From positions 1 to 45,522 of the forward strand of contig JAJZVF010000004.1 in NCBI GenBank assembly GCA_021845825.1: a stretch of 45,522 nt of DNA. Direction: 5' to 3'. The DNA is from Pseudomonadota bacterium. GTDB taxonomy: Bacteria; Pseudomonadota; Gammaproteobacteria; Steroidobacterales; Steroidobacteraceae. The first letter of the stretch is position 1, and every line of letters begins with the position of its first letter. Position numbers and translations under genes: made by a program. Below the pieces are notes generated by a model. That model ran no database searches. It was not told where the DNA came from and was given only the letters and a program-made list of their open reading frames with translations. Below, one piece after another: positions 29,749 to 38,380 of this stretch.

Positions 29749-30476
29749 ATGCCGCAAGCGCCTACGGGGCACCGCGCCCGCACTGGGAGGCGGGCAATGC
29801 GCGCGAACTCGTGACGCGGCACGCGGAGCTGGTCAAGCGCATCGCCTACCATCTGGCTGGCCGCCTGCCGCCCTCGGTGGACATCGATGACCTGCTGCAG
29901 GCCGGGATGCTCGGGCTGCTCGAGGCCGCCTCGAACTACGCCGCCGACCGGGGTGCGAGCTTCGAGACCTACGCCGGGATTCGCGTCCGCGGAGCGATGA
30001 TCGATGCGCTGCGCAAGCTCGACTGGGCGCCGCGCTCGGTGCACCGCAAGGCGCGGGCGGTGGCGGCGGCGGTGCAGGACATCGAGCGGCGCACGGGACG
30101 CGACGCGCGCGATACGGAAATCGCCGAGCGGTTGGGTGTGCCGCTCGAGGAGTATCACACCATCGTGCAGGACGCGGCGAGCTGCCGCCTGGCGGCGCTC
30201 GATGATGCGGCGGTGACCGTGGAGGGGGAGGCGGATCCTTTCCTCGAGACCGCCAACGAGGAGTTCAGGCAGGCTCTGGCGCGGGCCATCGACGGTCTGC
30301 CCACAAGGGAGAAACTGGTGATGTCGCTCTACTACAGCGAGGGCTTGAACCTCAAGGAGATCGGCGCGGTGCTCAAGGTGACCGAGTCGCGCGCCTGTCA
30401 ACTGCACGGGCAGGCGCTCGTGCGGCTGAAAGCGCGGCTGGCGGAATGGCGCGAGGCGCCGCAGCGGCAGGCATAG
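29745..30476 (+). CDS. fliA: Flagellar sigma factor FliA (sigma-28)
   Basis: FliA directs RNA polymerase to late flagellar and chemotaxis promoters. The 243-residue product has region 2 ([20 protein letters not shown] and [22 protein letters not shown]), region 3 ([13 protein letters not shown]), and region 4 ([23 protein letters not shown], then [13 protein letters not shown]). The start overlaps the flhG stop (ATGA). Candidate target promoters lie at 33875-33901 and 44042-44067. No flgM gene is in the window. Confidence 0.98.
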   Translation: MNAASAYGAPRPHWEAGNARELVTRHAELVKRIAYHLAGRLPPSVDIDDLLQAGMLGLLEAASNYAADRGASFETYAGIRVRGAMIDALRKLDWAPRSVHRKARAVAAAVQDIERRTGRDARDTEIAERLGVPLEEYHTIVQDAASCRLAALDDAAVTVEGEADPFLETANEEFRQALARAIDGLPTREKLVMSLYYSEGLNLKEIGAVLKVTESRACQLHGQALVRLKARLAEWREAPQRQA

Positions 30477-30541
30477 GCACGCGATGCGCCGCAGCGGGCG
30501 GGAAACCCGCAGCCGGCGCGTCAGACCATACGAGGCATGCA

Positions 30542-30925
30542 GTGAGTAAAGATCTGAAATTTCTAGTGGTCGATGATTTCTCCACCATGCGCCGCATCAT
30601 CAAGAACCTGCTGCACGACCTCGGCTACTCCAATGTCACCGAGGCCGACGACGGCAAGACGGCGCTGCCGATGCTGCAGGCCGGGAACTTCGATTTCCTC
30701 ATCACCGACTGGAACATGCCCGGCATGCCCGGCCTCGATCTGCTCAAGGCGGTGAGGGCCGACGCGAAGCTCGCCAAGATGCCGGTGATGATGCTCACCG
30801 CCGAGGCCAAGCGCGAGCAGATCATCGAAGCCGCCCAGGCGGGCGTCAACGGCTATGTCATCAAGCCCTTCACGGCCGAGACGCTCAAGGAAAAGCTCGA
30901 CAAGATTCTCGGCGCCGGGAAATGA
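30542..30925 (+). CDS. cheY: Chemotaxis response regulator CheY
   Basis: CheY carries the phosphoryl signal from CheA to FliM. The 127-residue single-domain receiver has the acidic pocket D11/D12, the phosphoacceptor D56 in [10 protein letters not shown], the switch Thr in MMLTAEA, and the KPF lysine. The opening [16 protein letters not shown] is that of flagellar CheY of Pseudomonas type. The start is GTG at 30542 (MSKDLKF), giving the normal length. It follows fliA by 65 bases, a gap with a small GCGGG-AAA-CCCGC hairpin. Confidence 0.96.
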   Translation: MSKDLKFLVVDDFSTMRRIIKNLLHDLGYSNVTEADDGKTALPMLQAGNFDFLITDWNMPGMPGLDLLKAVRADAKLAKMPVMMLTAEAKREQIIEAAQAGVNGYVIKPFTAETLKEKLDKILGAGK

Positions 30926-30932
30926 GCCCGTG

Positions 30933-31694
30933 ATGTCGAATTTCTCAATCCTGAAGAGCGAGTACGGCACCTATGTCGAGGCCCTGAGCGAGGCGCTCGC
31001 GCGCGGCGATGAGCCCGGTTTCTTCGCCGCGGTCGATCATATCGTGCATATGCGCGAGCCGAAGATGTTCGCCGAGATTCGCCGGCTCACCGGCGATCTG
31101 CAGAAAGCGCTCGATCGCTTCGGCATAGAGTCCCGTCTGGCGGATATCGCCGAGCACGAGATCCCGAATGCGCGTGCCCGCCTGACTCACGTCATCAACA
31201 TGACCGACGAGGCCGCGCACCGCACGCTCGATCTGGTCGAGCGCTCCGGGCCGCTCGCCGAGCGCACCGCGCGCGAAGCGGGCGCACTGCTCGATGCGCT
31301 CGGCGCCTTCCGCGAGCGCGCTGCCGGCAGCGGATTCGAGGGCATCGCCCGCTCGGTGGAGGCGTTCCTGCCGGTGGTGCGCGCGCTCGAGGCTTTCCTG
31401 CCGTCGGCACGCTCCGACTCGGAGCAGATCCGGCGCAACCTCGCCGAGGTGCTGCTCGCCCAGGGCTACCAGGACCTGACCGGCCAGATCATTCGCAGCG
31501 TCATCAAGCTGGTCGAGGAGCTCGAAAATGCGCTCGGCAACCTCACGCGTCTCTCCGGCGGCCTGGTCGAGCACACCAGCCTCGGCGAGAGTCCGAGCGC
31601 CGGACACGGACCGGCGGTGCCCGGGGTCACTCAGGGCGAGGTCGCTTCCGCCCAGACGGACGTGGATGCGCTGCTGTCGGGCCTCGGCATGTAA
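30933..31694 (+). CDS. cheZ: CheY-phosphate phosphatase CheZ
   Basis: CheZ dephosphorylates CheY. The 253-residue product is a helical protein with the catalytic motif YQDLTGQIIRSV, where D181 and Q185 correspond to Asp143 and Gln147 of E. coli CheZ. It ends in the CheY-binding tail DVDALLSGLGM. It starts 7 bases after cheY; an in-frame GTG just before the ATG is an equal start choice. Confidence 0.96.
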   Translation: MSNFSILKSEYGTYVEALSEALARGDEPGFFAAVDHIVHMREPKMFAEIRRLTGDLQKALDRFGIESRLADIAEHEIPNARARLTHVINMTDEAAHRTLDLVERSGPLAERTAREAGALLDALGAFRERAAGSGFEGIARSVEAFLPVVRALEAFLPSARSDSEQIRRNLAEVLLAQGYQDLTGQIIRSVIKLVEELENALGNLTRLSGGLVEHTSLGESPSAGHGPAVPGVTQGEVASAQTDVDALLSGLGM

Positions 31695-31703
31695 GGGGCG
31701 CTG

Positions 31704-32444
31704 ATGGACATCCTGAGCATCATCGGCATGGTGCTCGCCGTCAACGCCGTGCTGGTCGGGGCCATGCTGCGCGGTGCGGGCGTCATGGCGCTGATCTCTT
31801 TCGAGGCGTTCGTCGTCGTCGGCGGGGGAACGATCGCTGCGATCTGCGTGCAGACGCCCCTGCCGGTGATGCGGCGCGCGCTCGGACTTTTCCCCTGGGT
31901 CATCCGCCCGCCGCCGCGCGACGGCCGGCACCTGATCGCCAAAATCATCGACTGGAGCAACACTGCGCGCAAGCGCGGGCTCCTCGGCCTCGAGCCGCTG
32001 ATCGACGGCGAGCACGACGAGTTCACCAGAAAGGCGCTGCAGCTGGTGGTCGACGGTCACGAGCCGGATCACATCAGCAATACGCTCGCGGTCGACATGA
32101 ACATGCGCGAGCACGCCGACATCACCGCCGCCAAGGTCTTCGAGAGCGCGGGCACCTACTCGCCGACGCTCGGCATCATCGGCGCGGTGCTCGGCTTGAT
32201 GGCGGTGCTGCAGAATCTCGCCGATCCCACCCAGCTCGGCCACGGCATCGCCGCGGCCTTTACGGCCACCGTGTACGGCATCAGCTTCGCCAACCTGTTC
32301 TTCCTGCCGGTCGCCGCCAAGCTCAAGGGCATCATCCACCGCCAGACGCAGTTTCGCGAGTTGATCATCGACGGCATGATGGCGATCGCCCAGGGCGAGA
32401 ATCCGCGCTCCATAGAGTCGAGACTGCAGGGCTACCTGCACTGA
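31704..32444 (+). CDS. motC: Flagellar stator protein MotC (MotA family)
   Basis: MotC with MotD forms the proton-driven stator of the second type known in Pseudomonas. The 246-residue product has four membrane segments, including the conserved AGTYSPTLGIIGAVLGLMAVL and AAFTATVYGISFANLFFLP. Its cytoplasmic loop contains charged residues expected to contact FliG. It starts 9 bases after cheZ, inside the flagellar/chemotaxis block. Confidence 0.95.
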   Translation: MDILSIIGMVLAVNAVLVGAMLRGAGVMALISFEAFVVVGGGTIAAICVQTPLPVMRRALGLFPWVIRPPPRDGRHLIAKIIDWSNTARKRGLLGLEPLIDGEHDEFTRKALQLVVDGHEPDHISNTLAVDMNMREHADITAAKVFESAGTYSPTLGIIGAVLGLMAVLQNLADPTQLGHGIAAAFTATVYGISFANLFFLPVAAKLKGIIHRQTQFRELIIDGMMAIAQGENPRSIESRLQGYLH

Positions 32445-32452
32445 AGGCCGCG

Positions 32453-33319
32453 GTGCGCAGAATCCGCCGGCAACCCGAAGAGCACATGAATCACGAGCGC
32501 TGGGCGATCCCGTACGGGGATCTGCTCACGCTGCTGCTGGCGTTTTTCGTGGTGATGTACTCGATCTCCTCGGTCAACGAGGGCAAATACCGGGTGTTGT
32601 CGAGCTCGCTGCACGCCGCCTTCCGCGGCCAGCCGCGCGCCCTCGATCCCATCGAGGTCGGGCACAAGCGGCTCGGCGCGGACGCGCACATCCGCATCGG
32701 CATCGTCCGTCAGGGCATTAGCAAGAGCCGGCCGAGGGCGCATCTCGCGCCGCTCCCGGTCCCGCGCCCGAAACCCGCGGCCGACTCCGCCGCCGCCCGC
32801 GATGCCGTTCTGCCCCGCGTCGCCGCCCGCATCGACCGGGCGCTGTCGGCTCTGATCAATGACCGTGAGGTCGTGGTGCAGAGCAAGCCCGGCCGGATCG
32901 AGGTGCAGTTCCGCAGCGACATCCTCTTCCCGAGCGGCAGTGCGCGGCTCTCGGTGAATGCGACGGCCGCCATCCGCAAGCTCGCCGCGGTGCTCGTGCA
33001 CTTTCCCAACCCGATCCGGGTGGAAGGATTCACCGACAACGTGCCGATCCGCACCCTGCAGTTCCACTCCAACTGGGAGCTGTCGGCCGCCCGCGCCGGC
33101 AGCGTGGTGCACGTGCTGCAGGACGAGGGAGTCGCGCCCGGGCGATTGGCGGTCGTCGGCTTCGGCGCTCAGCGTCCGATCGCGAGCAACGCCACGGCCG
33201 CGGGCCGCCGGGCCAACCGCCGGGTGGTCGTACTCATCCTGTCGACCAGACTCGCCAGGCACGCCGATCCCACCTGGGTTCCCCGGCAGGTTCACAAACT
33301 ATCCAACCGGTCGCGTTAA
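32453..33319 (+). CDS. motD: Flagellar stator protein MotD (MotB family)
   Basis: MotD anchors the stator to peptidoglycan and carries the proton site. The 288-residue product has a basic N terminus, one membrane segment with the essential aspartate (D23 in YGDLLTLLLAFFVVMYS), a Pro/Ala linker (about 95-115), and an OmpA-like domain (RIEVQFRSDILFPSGSARL, then VEGFTDNVPI). The start is GTG at 32453: its MRRIRRQPEEHMNHERW aligns along its length with Pseudomonas MotD. The internal ATG would remove the basic tail. Confidence 0.95.
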   Translation: MRRIRRQPEEHMNHERWAIPYGDLLTLLLAFFVVMYSISSVNEGKYRVLSSSLHAAFRGQPRALDPIEVGHKRLGADAHIRIGIVRQGISKSRPRAHLAPLPVPRPKPAADSAAARDAVLPRVAARIDRALSALINDREVVVQSKPGRIEVQFRSDILFPSGSARLSVNATAAIRKLAAVLVHFPNPIRVEGFTDNVPIRTLQFHSNWELSAARAGSVVHVLQDEGVAPGRLAVVGFGAQRPIASNATAAGRRANRRVVVLILSTRLARHADPTWVPRQVHKLSNRSR

Positions 33320-33326
33320 CCGCCGC

Positions 33327-33342
33327 TGGCACGGTTTCTGCA
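33327..33342 (+). promoter_or_regulatory. Sigma-54 promoter before the DUF2802 gene
   Basis: TGGCACG-GTTT-CTGCA matches the -24/-12 consensus with one mismatch and exact spacing, 8 bases after the motD stop. The start of transcription would be near 33353, about 80 bases before the DUF2802 gene. Confidence 0.75.
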
Positions 33343-33434
33343 CGTTTCACTCCGGGCCGCGGCCGGTGCGTCGGGAAATCGTCGCCGCCGCCCGCCCCGC
33401 CCGTTGTTTGATCGACATCACAGGAGACACCCGC

Positions 33435-33866
33435 ATGGCCGACGCAAATCTCGCGAATGTGTCGAACGTTGAATTCCTGCTCATCCTGGGGTGCGCGCTG
33501 TTGCTGGTCTTCTCGTTCGCCCTCGCTGCCACGACCTTCGGCGCGTGGCGGCGCGCCGCCCGCGTGCAGACCGAGCAGGCGCTCTCGCAGGGGCGGCTCC
33601 TGCTCGAGCAGCTCGCCGACATCGGCGGCACCCTGCGGGCCACCGCCCAGACCGTGACGCAGCTCACGGAACGGATCGAGCATCCGGTGACCCCCGCCGC
33701 CCCTTCCCCAGGTGCCTCGCCCGGCTACCAGATCGCGATCCGCCTGGCGCGCGGCGGCGCAAGCAGCGAGGAGCTGATCCGCGGCTGCGGCCTCACCCGG
33801 ACGGAAGCCGAGCTCGTGCGACGCCTGCACGGCCCGTCGCGACCGGAACTGCGTCAAGTTTCGTGA
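33435..33866 (+). CDS. DUF2802 membrane-anchored protein
   Basis: Function is unknown, but genes of this family recur beside cheW and motC/motD in gammaproteobacterial flagellar loci. The 143-residue product has one membrane segment (about 12-34), a helical region with heptad character (VQTEQALSQGRLLLEQLADI), a Pro-rich linker (about 82-92), and a C-terminal DUF2802 part. That part reads YQIAIRLARGGASSEELIRG followed by CGLTRTEAELVRRLHG, which looks like a helix-turn-helix. A CAGGAG site precedes the ATG. The sigma-54 promoter at 33327 suggests middle-class expression. Confidence 0.85.
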   Translation: MADANLANVSNVEFLLILGCALLLVFSFALAATTFGAWRRAARVQTEQALSQGRLLLEQLADIGGTLRATAQTVTQLTERIEHPVTPAAPSPGASPGYQIAIRLARGGASSEELIRGCGLTRTEAELVRRLHGPSRPELRQVS

Positions 33867-33874
33867 CGCGCGCC

Positions 33875-33901
33875 TCAAGAGCCGCGGGCGTACGCCGATA
33901 G
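33875..33901 (+). promoter_or_regulatory. FliA (sigma-28) promoter candidate before the STAS-cheA genes
   Basis: TCAAGAGC, 11 bases, GCCGATAG matches the sigma-28 pattern TMAAGTTT-N11-GCCGATAA in its key positions with exact spacing. The predicted start near 33908 is only about 5 bases before the STAS ATG at 33913, so that message would be almost leaderless. Confidence 0.65.
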
Positions 33902-33912
33902 CCCATTCGATC

Positions 33913-34287
33913 ATGAAATCTCGCACTCGATCGACCCCGGCGCGCAAGGCCGGGCGCGGCCGCACTGCGCGCGCCGCTTCGCCTCCCCGCGCCCGAGCGG
34001 GCAAGTCCGGCGAGCTCACGCTGAATGCCGACTGCACGCTGGCGCAGGCGGCGCGGCTGAAGACCTCGCTCGGCGGGCTGCTCGCCGAGCCGCAGACGGT
34101 CACGCTGGATGCCGGCGCCGTGCAGCGCATCGACACCGCGGCGCTGCAGCTCCTCGCGGCCTTCGTGCGGGACCGGCGCCTCCTCGGGCACTGCACCCAA
34201 TGGCGGGGCGCGCAACAGACGTTGGCGCCCGCCGCGCGGCTGCTCGGCATGGAGGGTGTGCTCGAGCTCCCGGGAGAGAGCCGATGA
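33913..34287 (+). CDS. STAS-domain protein upstream of cheA
   Basis: STAS domains act as anti-anti-sigma-like partners in phospho-switches. The 124-residue product has a 33-residue Arg/Ala/Ser-rich basic tail, then a single STAS domain (about 35-122). In that domain the segment RIDTAALQLLAAF places Thr where SpoIIAA has its phosphorylated Ser. No ribosome site is visible, in line with the near-leaderless promoter. The stop overlaps the cheA start (ATGA), so the two are translationally coupled. STAS genes before cheA are known in other proteobacterial chemotaxis clusters; the role here is not known. Confidence 0.85.
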   Translation: MKSRTRSTPARKAGRGRTARAASPPRARAGKSGELTLNADCTLAQAARLKTSLGGLLAEPQTVTLDAGAVQRIDTAALQLLAAFVRDRRLLGHCTQWRGAQQTLAPAARLLGMEGVLELPGESR

Positions 34288-36419
34288 CCGTCGACCTGAC
34301 GCAGTTTCACGCCGCCTTCTTCGAGGAGAGCTTCGAGGCGCTCGACGCCATGGAAGCGGCGCTGCTGAAACTCGATATCGGCGCCCCGGACCCGGAGCTG
34401 ATCAACACCATTTTTCGGGTGGCCCATTCGATCAAAGGAGGCAGCGCCACTTTCGGCTTCAGCGACATCGCCTCCTTCACCCACAGTCTCGAGACGCTGC
34501 TCGATGAGCTGCGCAGCGGCGGCATGCCGGTGACGGCGGCGGTATCGGATCTGCTGCTGAAGTCGGTCGACGTGCTGCGCGTCATGCTGCGCGCCGTGCA
34601 GAGCAAGCAGCCCATCGACGCCCAGCGCGTCTCGGACCTGCAATTCGACCTGGAAGTGACGATCGCGCGCAAGCGCGAATCCATCGCGGCCGAGACCGCC
34701 CGCGCCCCGGCGCCCGCCCTCACGGCCTCCTCGGACGGGGTGCCGGCGGCAACGGCCGATGCCCCGGCCCCCGGCACCGAGGCGCGACGCTGGCGGATCC
34801 ACTTCCGCCCCTTTCGCGAGCTGCTGGCGCGCGGCAATGACCCGGTGCGCATGCTGCGCGAGCTTGCCGGGCTCGGCGGACTCGAAGTACGGATCGACAT
34901 CCAGGCTCTGCCGCCCCTCGCCGACATCAATCCCCAGGAGTGCCATCTGTCCTGGACGCTCGAAGTCCCCGGTGAAGTTCCCGAAGAGGCGATCCGCCAG
35001 GTGTTCGACTGGGCCGAGGGCGACTGCGACCTCGCCGTAGAGCGAGTGCCCCCGGCGCCCTCGACGGCTGCGGCGGCGGACGCGGCGCAGTCCGCCCCGC
35101 AACCGCAGATCCCCGCCGACAGCACCCGCTCGCCGGCGCCGCAAGCGGCCGCGCTCGAGCCGCCCGCCCTCACACCGGCGCCGGCGTCACCGTCCCCATC
35201 GGCGCAGCCGCGCCCCGAGGCCACCCTGAGCGCACCAGGGGACTCCGGCTCGATCCGCGTCAGCGTGGAGAAGATCGATGAGCTGATGAACAGCGTCGGT
35301 GAGCTGGTGATCACCCAGGCGATGCTGAGCCAGCTCGGCGCGCAGACCGAGGGCCCGCAGGCCGAGCGGCTGCGCGCGGGACTGGCGCAGCTCGAGCGCA
35401 ACATGCGCGAGCTGCAGGAGAGCGTCATGCGTGTGCGCATGCTGCCGATCAGCTTCGTGTTCAGCAGATTCCCGCGCATGGTCCGCGACCTGGCCCAACG
35501 TCTCGGCAAACAGATCGAGCTGAAGCTCACCGGCGAGCAGACCGAGCTCGACAAGACGGTGCTGGAGAAGATCGGCGATCCGCTGGTCCATCTGGTGCGC
35601 AACTGCATCGATCACGGCATCGAATCCCCCGAGGTGCGCCTCGCCGCCGGCAAGCCTGCCGCCGGTACCGTGCACCTCGACGCCAGCCACCGCGGCGGCA
35701 ACATCTCCGTGGAGGTGAGCGACGACGGCGGCGGCCTCGACAAGACGCGCATCCTCGCCAAAGCTCGCGCGCGCGGCCTGATCGGCGCCAACGAGACACT
35801 GGGCGACGCGCAGATCTACGAGCTCATCTTCCTGCCCGGCTTCTCCACTGCCGAGAAGACCACCGACCTGTCGGGCCGGGGCGTCGGCATGGACGTCGTG
35901 CGTCGCAATGTCAAGGAGCTCGGCGGCAAGATCGAGCTGGCGAGCGAGCCCGGCCGCGGTTCGCGCTTCACCATCACCCTGCCGCTCACGCTCGCCATCG
36001 TCGACGGCCAGTCGGTGGCGGTAGGGAGCGAGACATATATCGTGCCGCTCATCTCCATCGTCGAATCGATGCAGCTGAAGCCGACAGGCATCAATCGGCT
36101 GTCCGGCCGGGGCGAGGTGTTCTCCTTCCGGGGCGACTACCTGCCCATTCTGCGCCTGCACGCGCTGTTCGGCGTAGAGCCGCACACGCGCGCCCTGGAC
36201 GAAGGACTGGTGGTCGTGGCCGAGGGCGACGGCCGCCGGGTGGGGCTGTTCGTCGACGATCTGCTCGGCCAGCAGCAGGTGGTGATCAAGTCCCTGGAAG
36301 CCAATTACGGGCATATCGACGGCATCTCCGGCGCAACCATCCTCGGGGACGGCTCCGTGGCGCTCATTCTGGATGTCCCCGGCCTGATCCGCGCCGCCGA
36401 CATGCGCGCGGCGGCCTGA
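34284..36419 (+). CDS. cheA: Chemotaxis histidine kinase CheA
   Basis: CheA phosphorylates CheY and CheB in response to receptors. The 711-residue product has P1 (1-110) with phospho-His H48 in FRVAHSIKGG, and a middle domain (about 165-253, RIHFRPFRELLARGNDP) in the P2 position. A long Pro/Ala linker leads to P3 dimerisation (about 322-390) and then P4: N box VHLVRNCIDHGIE near 435, G boxes DDGGGLD and GRGVGMDVV. P5, the CheW-like end (about 572-705), follows. No CheB gene is in the window, though the P4/P5 layout is complete. It is the only cheA here. Confidence 0.98.
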   Translation: MTVDLTQFHAAFFEESFEALDAMEAALLKLDIGAPDPELINTIFRVAHSIKGGSATFGFSDIASFTHSLETLLDELRSGGMPVTAAVSDLLLKSVDVLRVMLRAVQSKQPIDAQRVSDLQFDLEVTIARKRESIAAETARAPAPALTASSDGVPAATADAPAPGTEARRWRIHFRPFRELLARGNDPVRMLRELAGLGGLEVRIDIQALPPLADINPQECHLSWTLEVPGEVPEEAIRQVFDWAEGDCDLAVERVPPAPSTAAAADAAQSAPQPQIPADSTRSPAPQAAALEPPALTPAPASPSPSAQPRPEATLSAPGDSGSIRVSVEKIDELMNSVGELVITQAMLSQLGAQTEGPQAERLRAGLAQLERNMRELQESVMRVRMLPISFVFSRFPRMVRDLAQRLGKQIELKLTGEQTELDKTVLEKIGDPLVHLVRNCIDHGIESPEVRLAAGKPAAGTVHLDASHRGGNISVEVSDDGGGLDKTRILAKARARGLIGANETLGDAQIYELIFLPGFSTAEKTTDLSGRGVGMDVVRRNVKELGGKIELASEPGRGSRFTITLPLTLAIVDGQSVAVGSETYIVPLISIVESMQLKPTGINRLSGRGEVFSFRGDYLPILRLHALFGVEPHTRALDEGLVVVAEGDGRRVGLFVDDLLGQQQVVIKSLEANYGHIDGISGATILGDGSVALILDVPGLIRAADMRAAA

Positions 36420-36444
36420 ACGCCCGGCACCCGGGAGTAAACTC

Positions 36445-36975
36445 ATGGCAACCCAAACAACATCCGAGCAGCAGCAGAGAGCCCCTGACAGCTCCCAGGT
36501 ACTCACCTTCGTGCTCGGCAACGAGACCTACGGGGTCGACATCCTGCGCGTGCAGGAAATCCGCGGCTGGTCGGCGGTAACCAAGATTCCGCACGCCCCC
36601 GCCCACGTGCTCGGCGTGCTCAACCTGCGCGGCTCAATCGTGCCGATCGTCGACCTGCGCATGCGCTTCGCTCTGGAGCGCGCCGAATACACCGCGGTCA
36701 CCGTCATCATTGTCATGTCGGTGGTCACTGCATCCGGACGCAGGGACTTCGGCGTAGTCGTCGACGGAGTCTCCGACGTGGTCGACGTAAATTCCGCGGA
36801 GATCAAACCCGCGCCCGAGCTCGGTACGCGCGCCGCCATCGATTACCTCCTCGGGCTGGTCTCGATCGCGGAGCGCATGGTCGTGCTGCTCGACATCGAC
36901 CGGCTGATCGGCCGGGATCTGGGCGTGTTACCGGGCGGCACCGAGGCGGGCTCGCCGGCCGCCGACGCGGCCTGA
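36445..36975 (+). CDS. cheW: Chemotaxis coupling protein CheW
   Basis: CheW links receptors to CheA. The 176-residue product begins with about 18 polar residues, then the CheW fold: [20 protein letters not shown], the conserved [21 protein letters not shown], and [18 protein letters not shown] site precedes the ATG. It lies 25 bases after cheA and 11 bases before the first receptor gene. Confidence 0.97.
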   Translation: MATQTTSEQQQRAPDSSQVLTFVLGNETYGVDILRVQEIRGWSAVTKIPHAPAHVLGVLNLRGSIVPIVDLRMRFALERAEYTAVTVIIVMSVVTASGRRDFGVVVDGVSDVVDVNSAEIKPAPELGTRAAIDYLLGLVSIAERMVVLLDIDRLIGRDLGVLPGGTEAGSPAADAA

Positions 36976-36986
36976 TCGGGGAAAAC

Positions 36987-38375
36987 ATGGACAGTCTGAA
37001 AAATCTCTCGCTGCGCGCGAAGATGCTGCTCGCCTTCGCCGCTCCGGCCGCCATCCTCGGCGCTGCGGCGCCCTTCGGCAGCTGCGGGCTCACCGTTGGG
37101 CTCACCGCGGCAGCGGTGCTCGGCGGCGGCGCATTCGCCTTCCTCACCGCTTGCTCCGCGGATGGCGCGCTGAGGCGCGCGACGGCGGCCGCTCGCTCGT
37201 TGAGCGAGGGCCGGATCGAGGACGCGGTACCTGCCGAGGTGACCGGCGGATTCGCCGCCCTGTCGAGCGCCCTCGAGTCGCTGCGCACCACGCTGCGCAC
37301 GCACAGGGATGAGACCGCCGCGGAGCGCGCGCGCTGGGCCGCGGCATCCGGGCAGGTCACGGTATCGCCCGAGAGCAGCGCCGCACAAACGCGCCTCGCC
37401 GAGCAGGTGCAGCGCGCGGCGGCGGCGACCCGCGAGACGGTCGAGGCGGCCGCGCAAGGGGACTTGCGCCGGCGCCTCGACACCGCGCTCGACAGCACGG
37501 GGCTGCGCTCCATGGCCGAGGACATCAACTCCCTGCTCGACAACATCTCGGCCATGGTCGCCGAGATCAAGGCGACTTCCGCGCAGGCCCGGCGCGCGGC
37601 CGAGGAGATCTCGAGCGGCAACGAGAATCTCTCGCAGCGCACCGGGGAGCAATCCTCCTCGCTCGAGGAGACGGCCTCGTCCATGGAGCAGATGACCACC
37701 ACGGTCAAGCAGAACGCGGACAATGCCTCGCAAGCCAACCAGCTGGCGCTCGCCGCGCGCGGGCAGGCGGAGAAAGGCGGTGTGATCGTCAACCAGGCGA
37801 TCACCGCCATGTCGGAGATCAATCAGGCTTCGCGCAAGATCGCCGACATCATCGGCGTCATCGACGAGATCGCCTTCCAGACCAACCTCCTCGCGCTCAA
37901 CGCCGCCGTCGAGGCGGCGCGCGCCGGCGAGCAGGGCCGCGGCTTCGCCGTGGTGGCGAGCGAGGTGCGCAGCCTCGCGGGGCGCTCGGCCACGGCCGCC
38001 AAGGAGATCAAGGGCCTCATTCAGGACAGCGTGCGCAAGGTCGAGGACGGCTCGGCGCGGGTCAGCCAATCGGGCCACACGCTCGAGGAGATTGTCGCCT
38101 CGGTCAAGAAAGTCTCCGACATCGTCGCCGAGATCGCCGCGGCCTCCCGCGAGCAGTCCGCGGGCATCGAGCAGGTGAACCGCGCGGTGATGCAGATGGA
38201 CGAGCTCACCCAGCAGAACGCCACGCTCGTCGAGCAGGCGACGGGGGCGGCGCGCAACATGACCGCTCTCACCCATGGCCTCAATCAACGCATGGAGCGC
38301 TACCGGCTCGTGGAGCGGCCGCAATCTGCCGCCGGCGATGCCGGGACGCGGCGGCGCGCGGCCGTCGGGGGCTGA
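36987..38375 (+). CDS. Methyl-accepting chemotaxis protein without a periplasmic sensor
   Basis: The 462-residue receptor has two closely spaced hydrophobic segments (about 13-58) and no ligand domain between them, so it cannot sense in the periplasm by itself. A HAMP-like helix region follows (about 60-110), then a Tsr-like signalling domain. Methylation-helix sequence [14 protein letters not shown], and the tip [20 protein letters not shown]. There is no C-terminal CheR-docking pentapeptide (it ends RRRAAVGG). It may sense membrane or internal energy state, or act as a helper in mixed arrays (inference). Its signalling DNA is nearly identical to that of the third receptor gene. Confidence 0.95.
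   Translation: MDSLKNLSLRAKMLLAFAAPAAILGAAAPFGSCGLTVGLTAAAVLGGGAFAFLTACSADGALRRATAAARSLSEGRIEDAVPAEVTGGFAALSSALESLRTTLRTHRDETAAERARWAAASGQVTVSPESSAAQTRLAEQVQRAAAATRETVEAAAQGDLRRRLDTALDSTGLRSMAEDINSLLDNISAMVAEIKATSAQARRAAEEISSGNENLSQRTGEQSSSLEETASSMEQMTTTVKQNADNASQANQLALAARGQAEKGGVIVNQAITAMSEINQASRKIADIIGVIDEIAFQTNLLALNAAVEAARAGEQGRGFAVVASEVRSLAGRSATAAKEIKGLIQDSVRKVEDGSARVSQSGHTLEEIVASVKKVSDIVAEIAAASREQSAGIEQVNRAVMQMDELTQQNATLVEQATGAARNMTALTHGLNQRMERYRLVERPQSAAGDAGTRRRAAVGG
37836..38054 (+). repeat. Near-identical receptor tip segment, copy 1
   Basis: This 219-base stretch differs from 42903-43121 at only 4 positions by direct comparison, including silent sites. The corresponding part of the second receptor gene (from 40343) is more divergent. 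Confidence 0.85.
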
Positions 38376-38380
38376 TCGAC

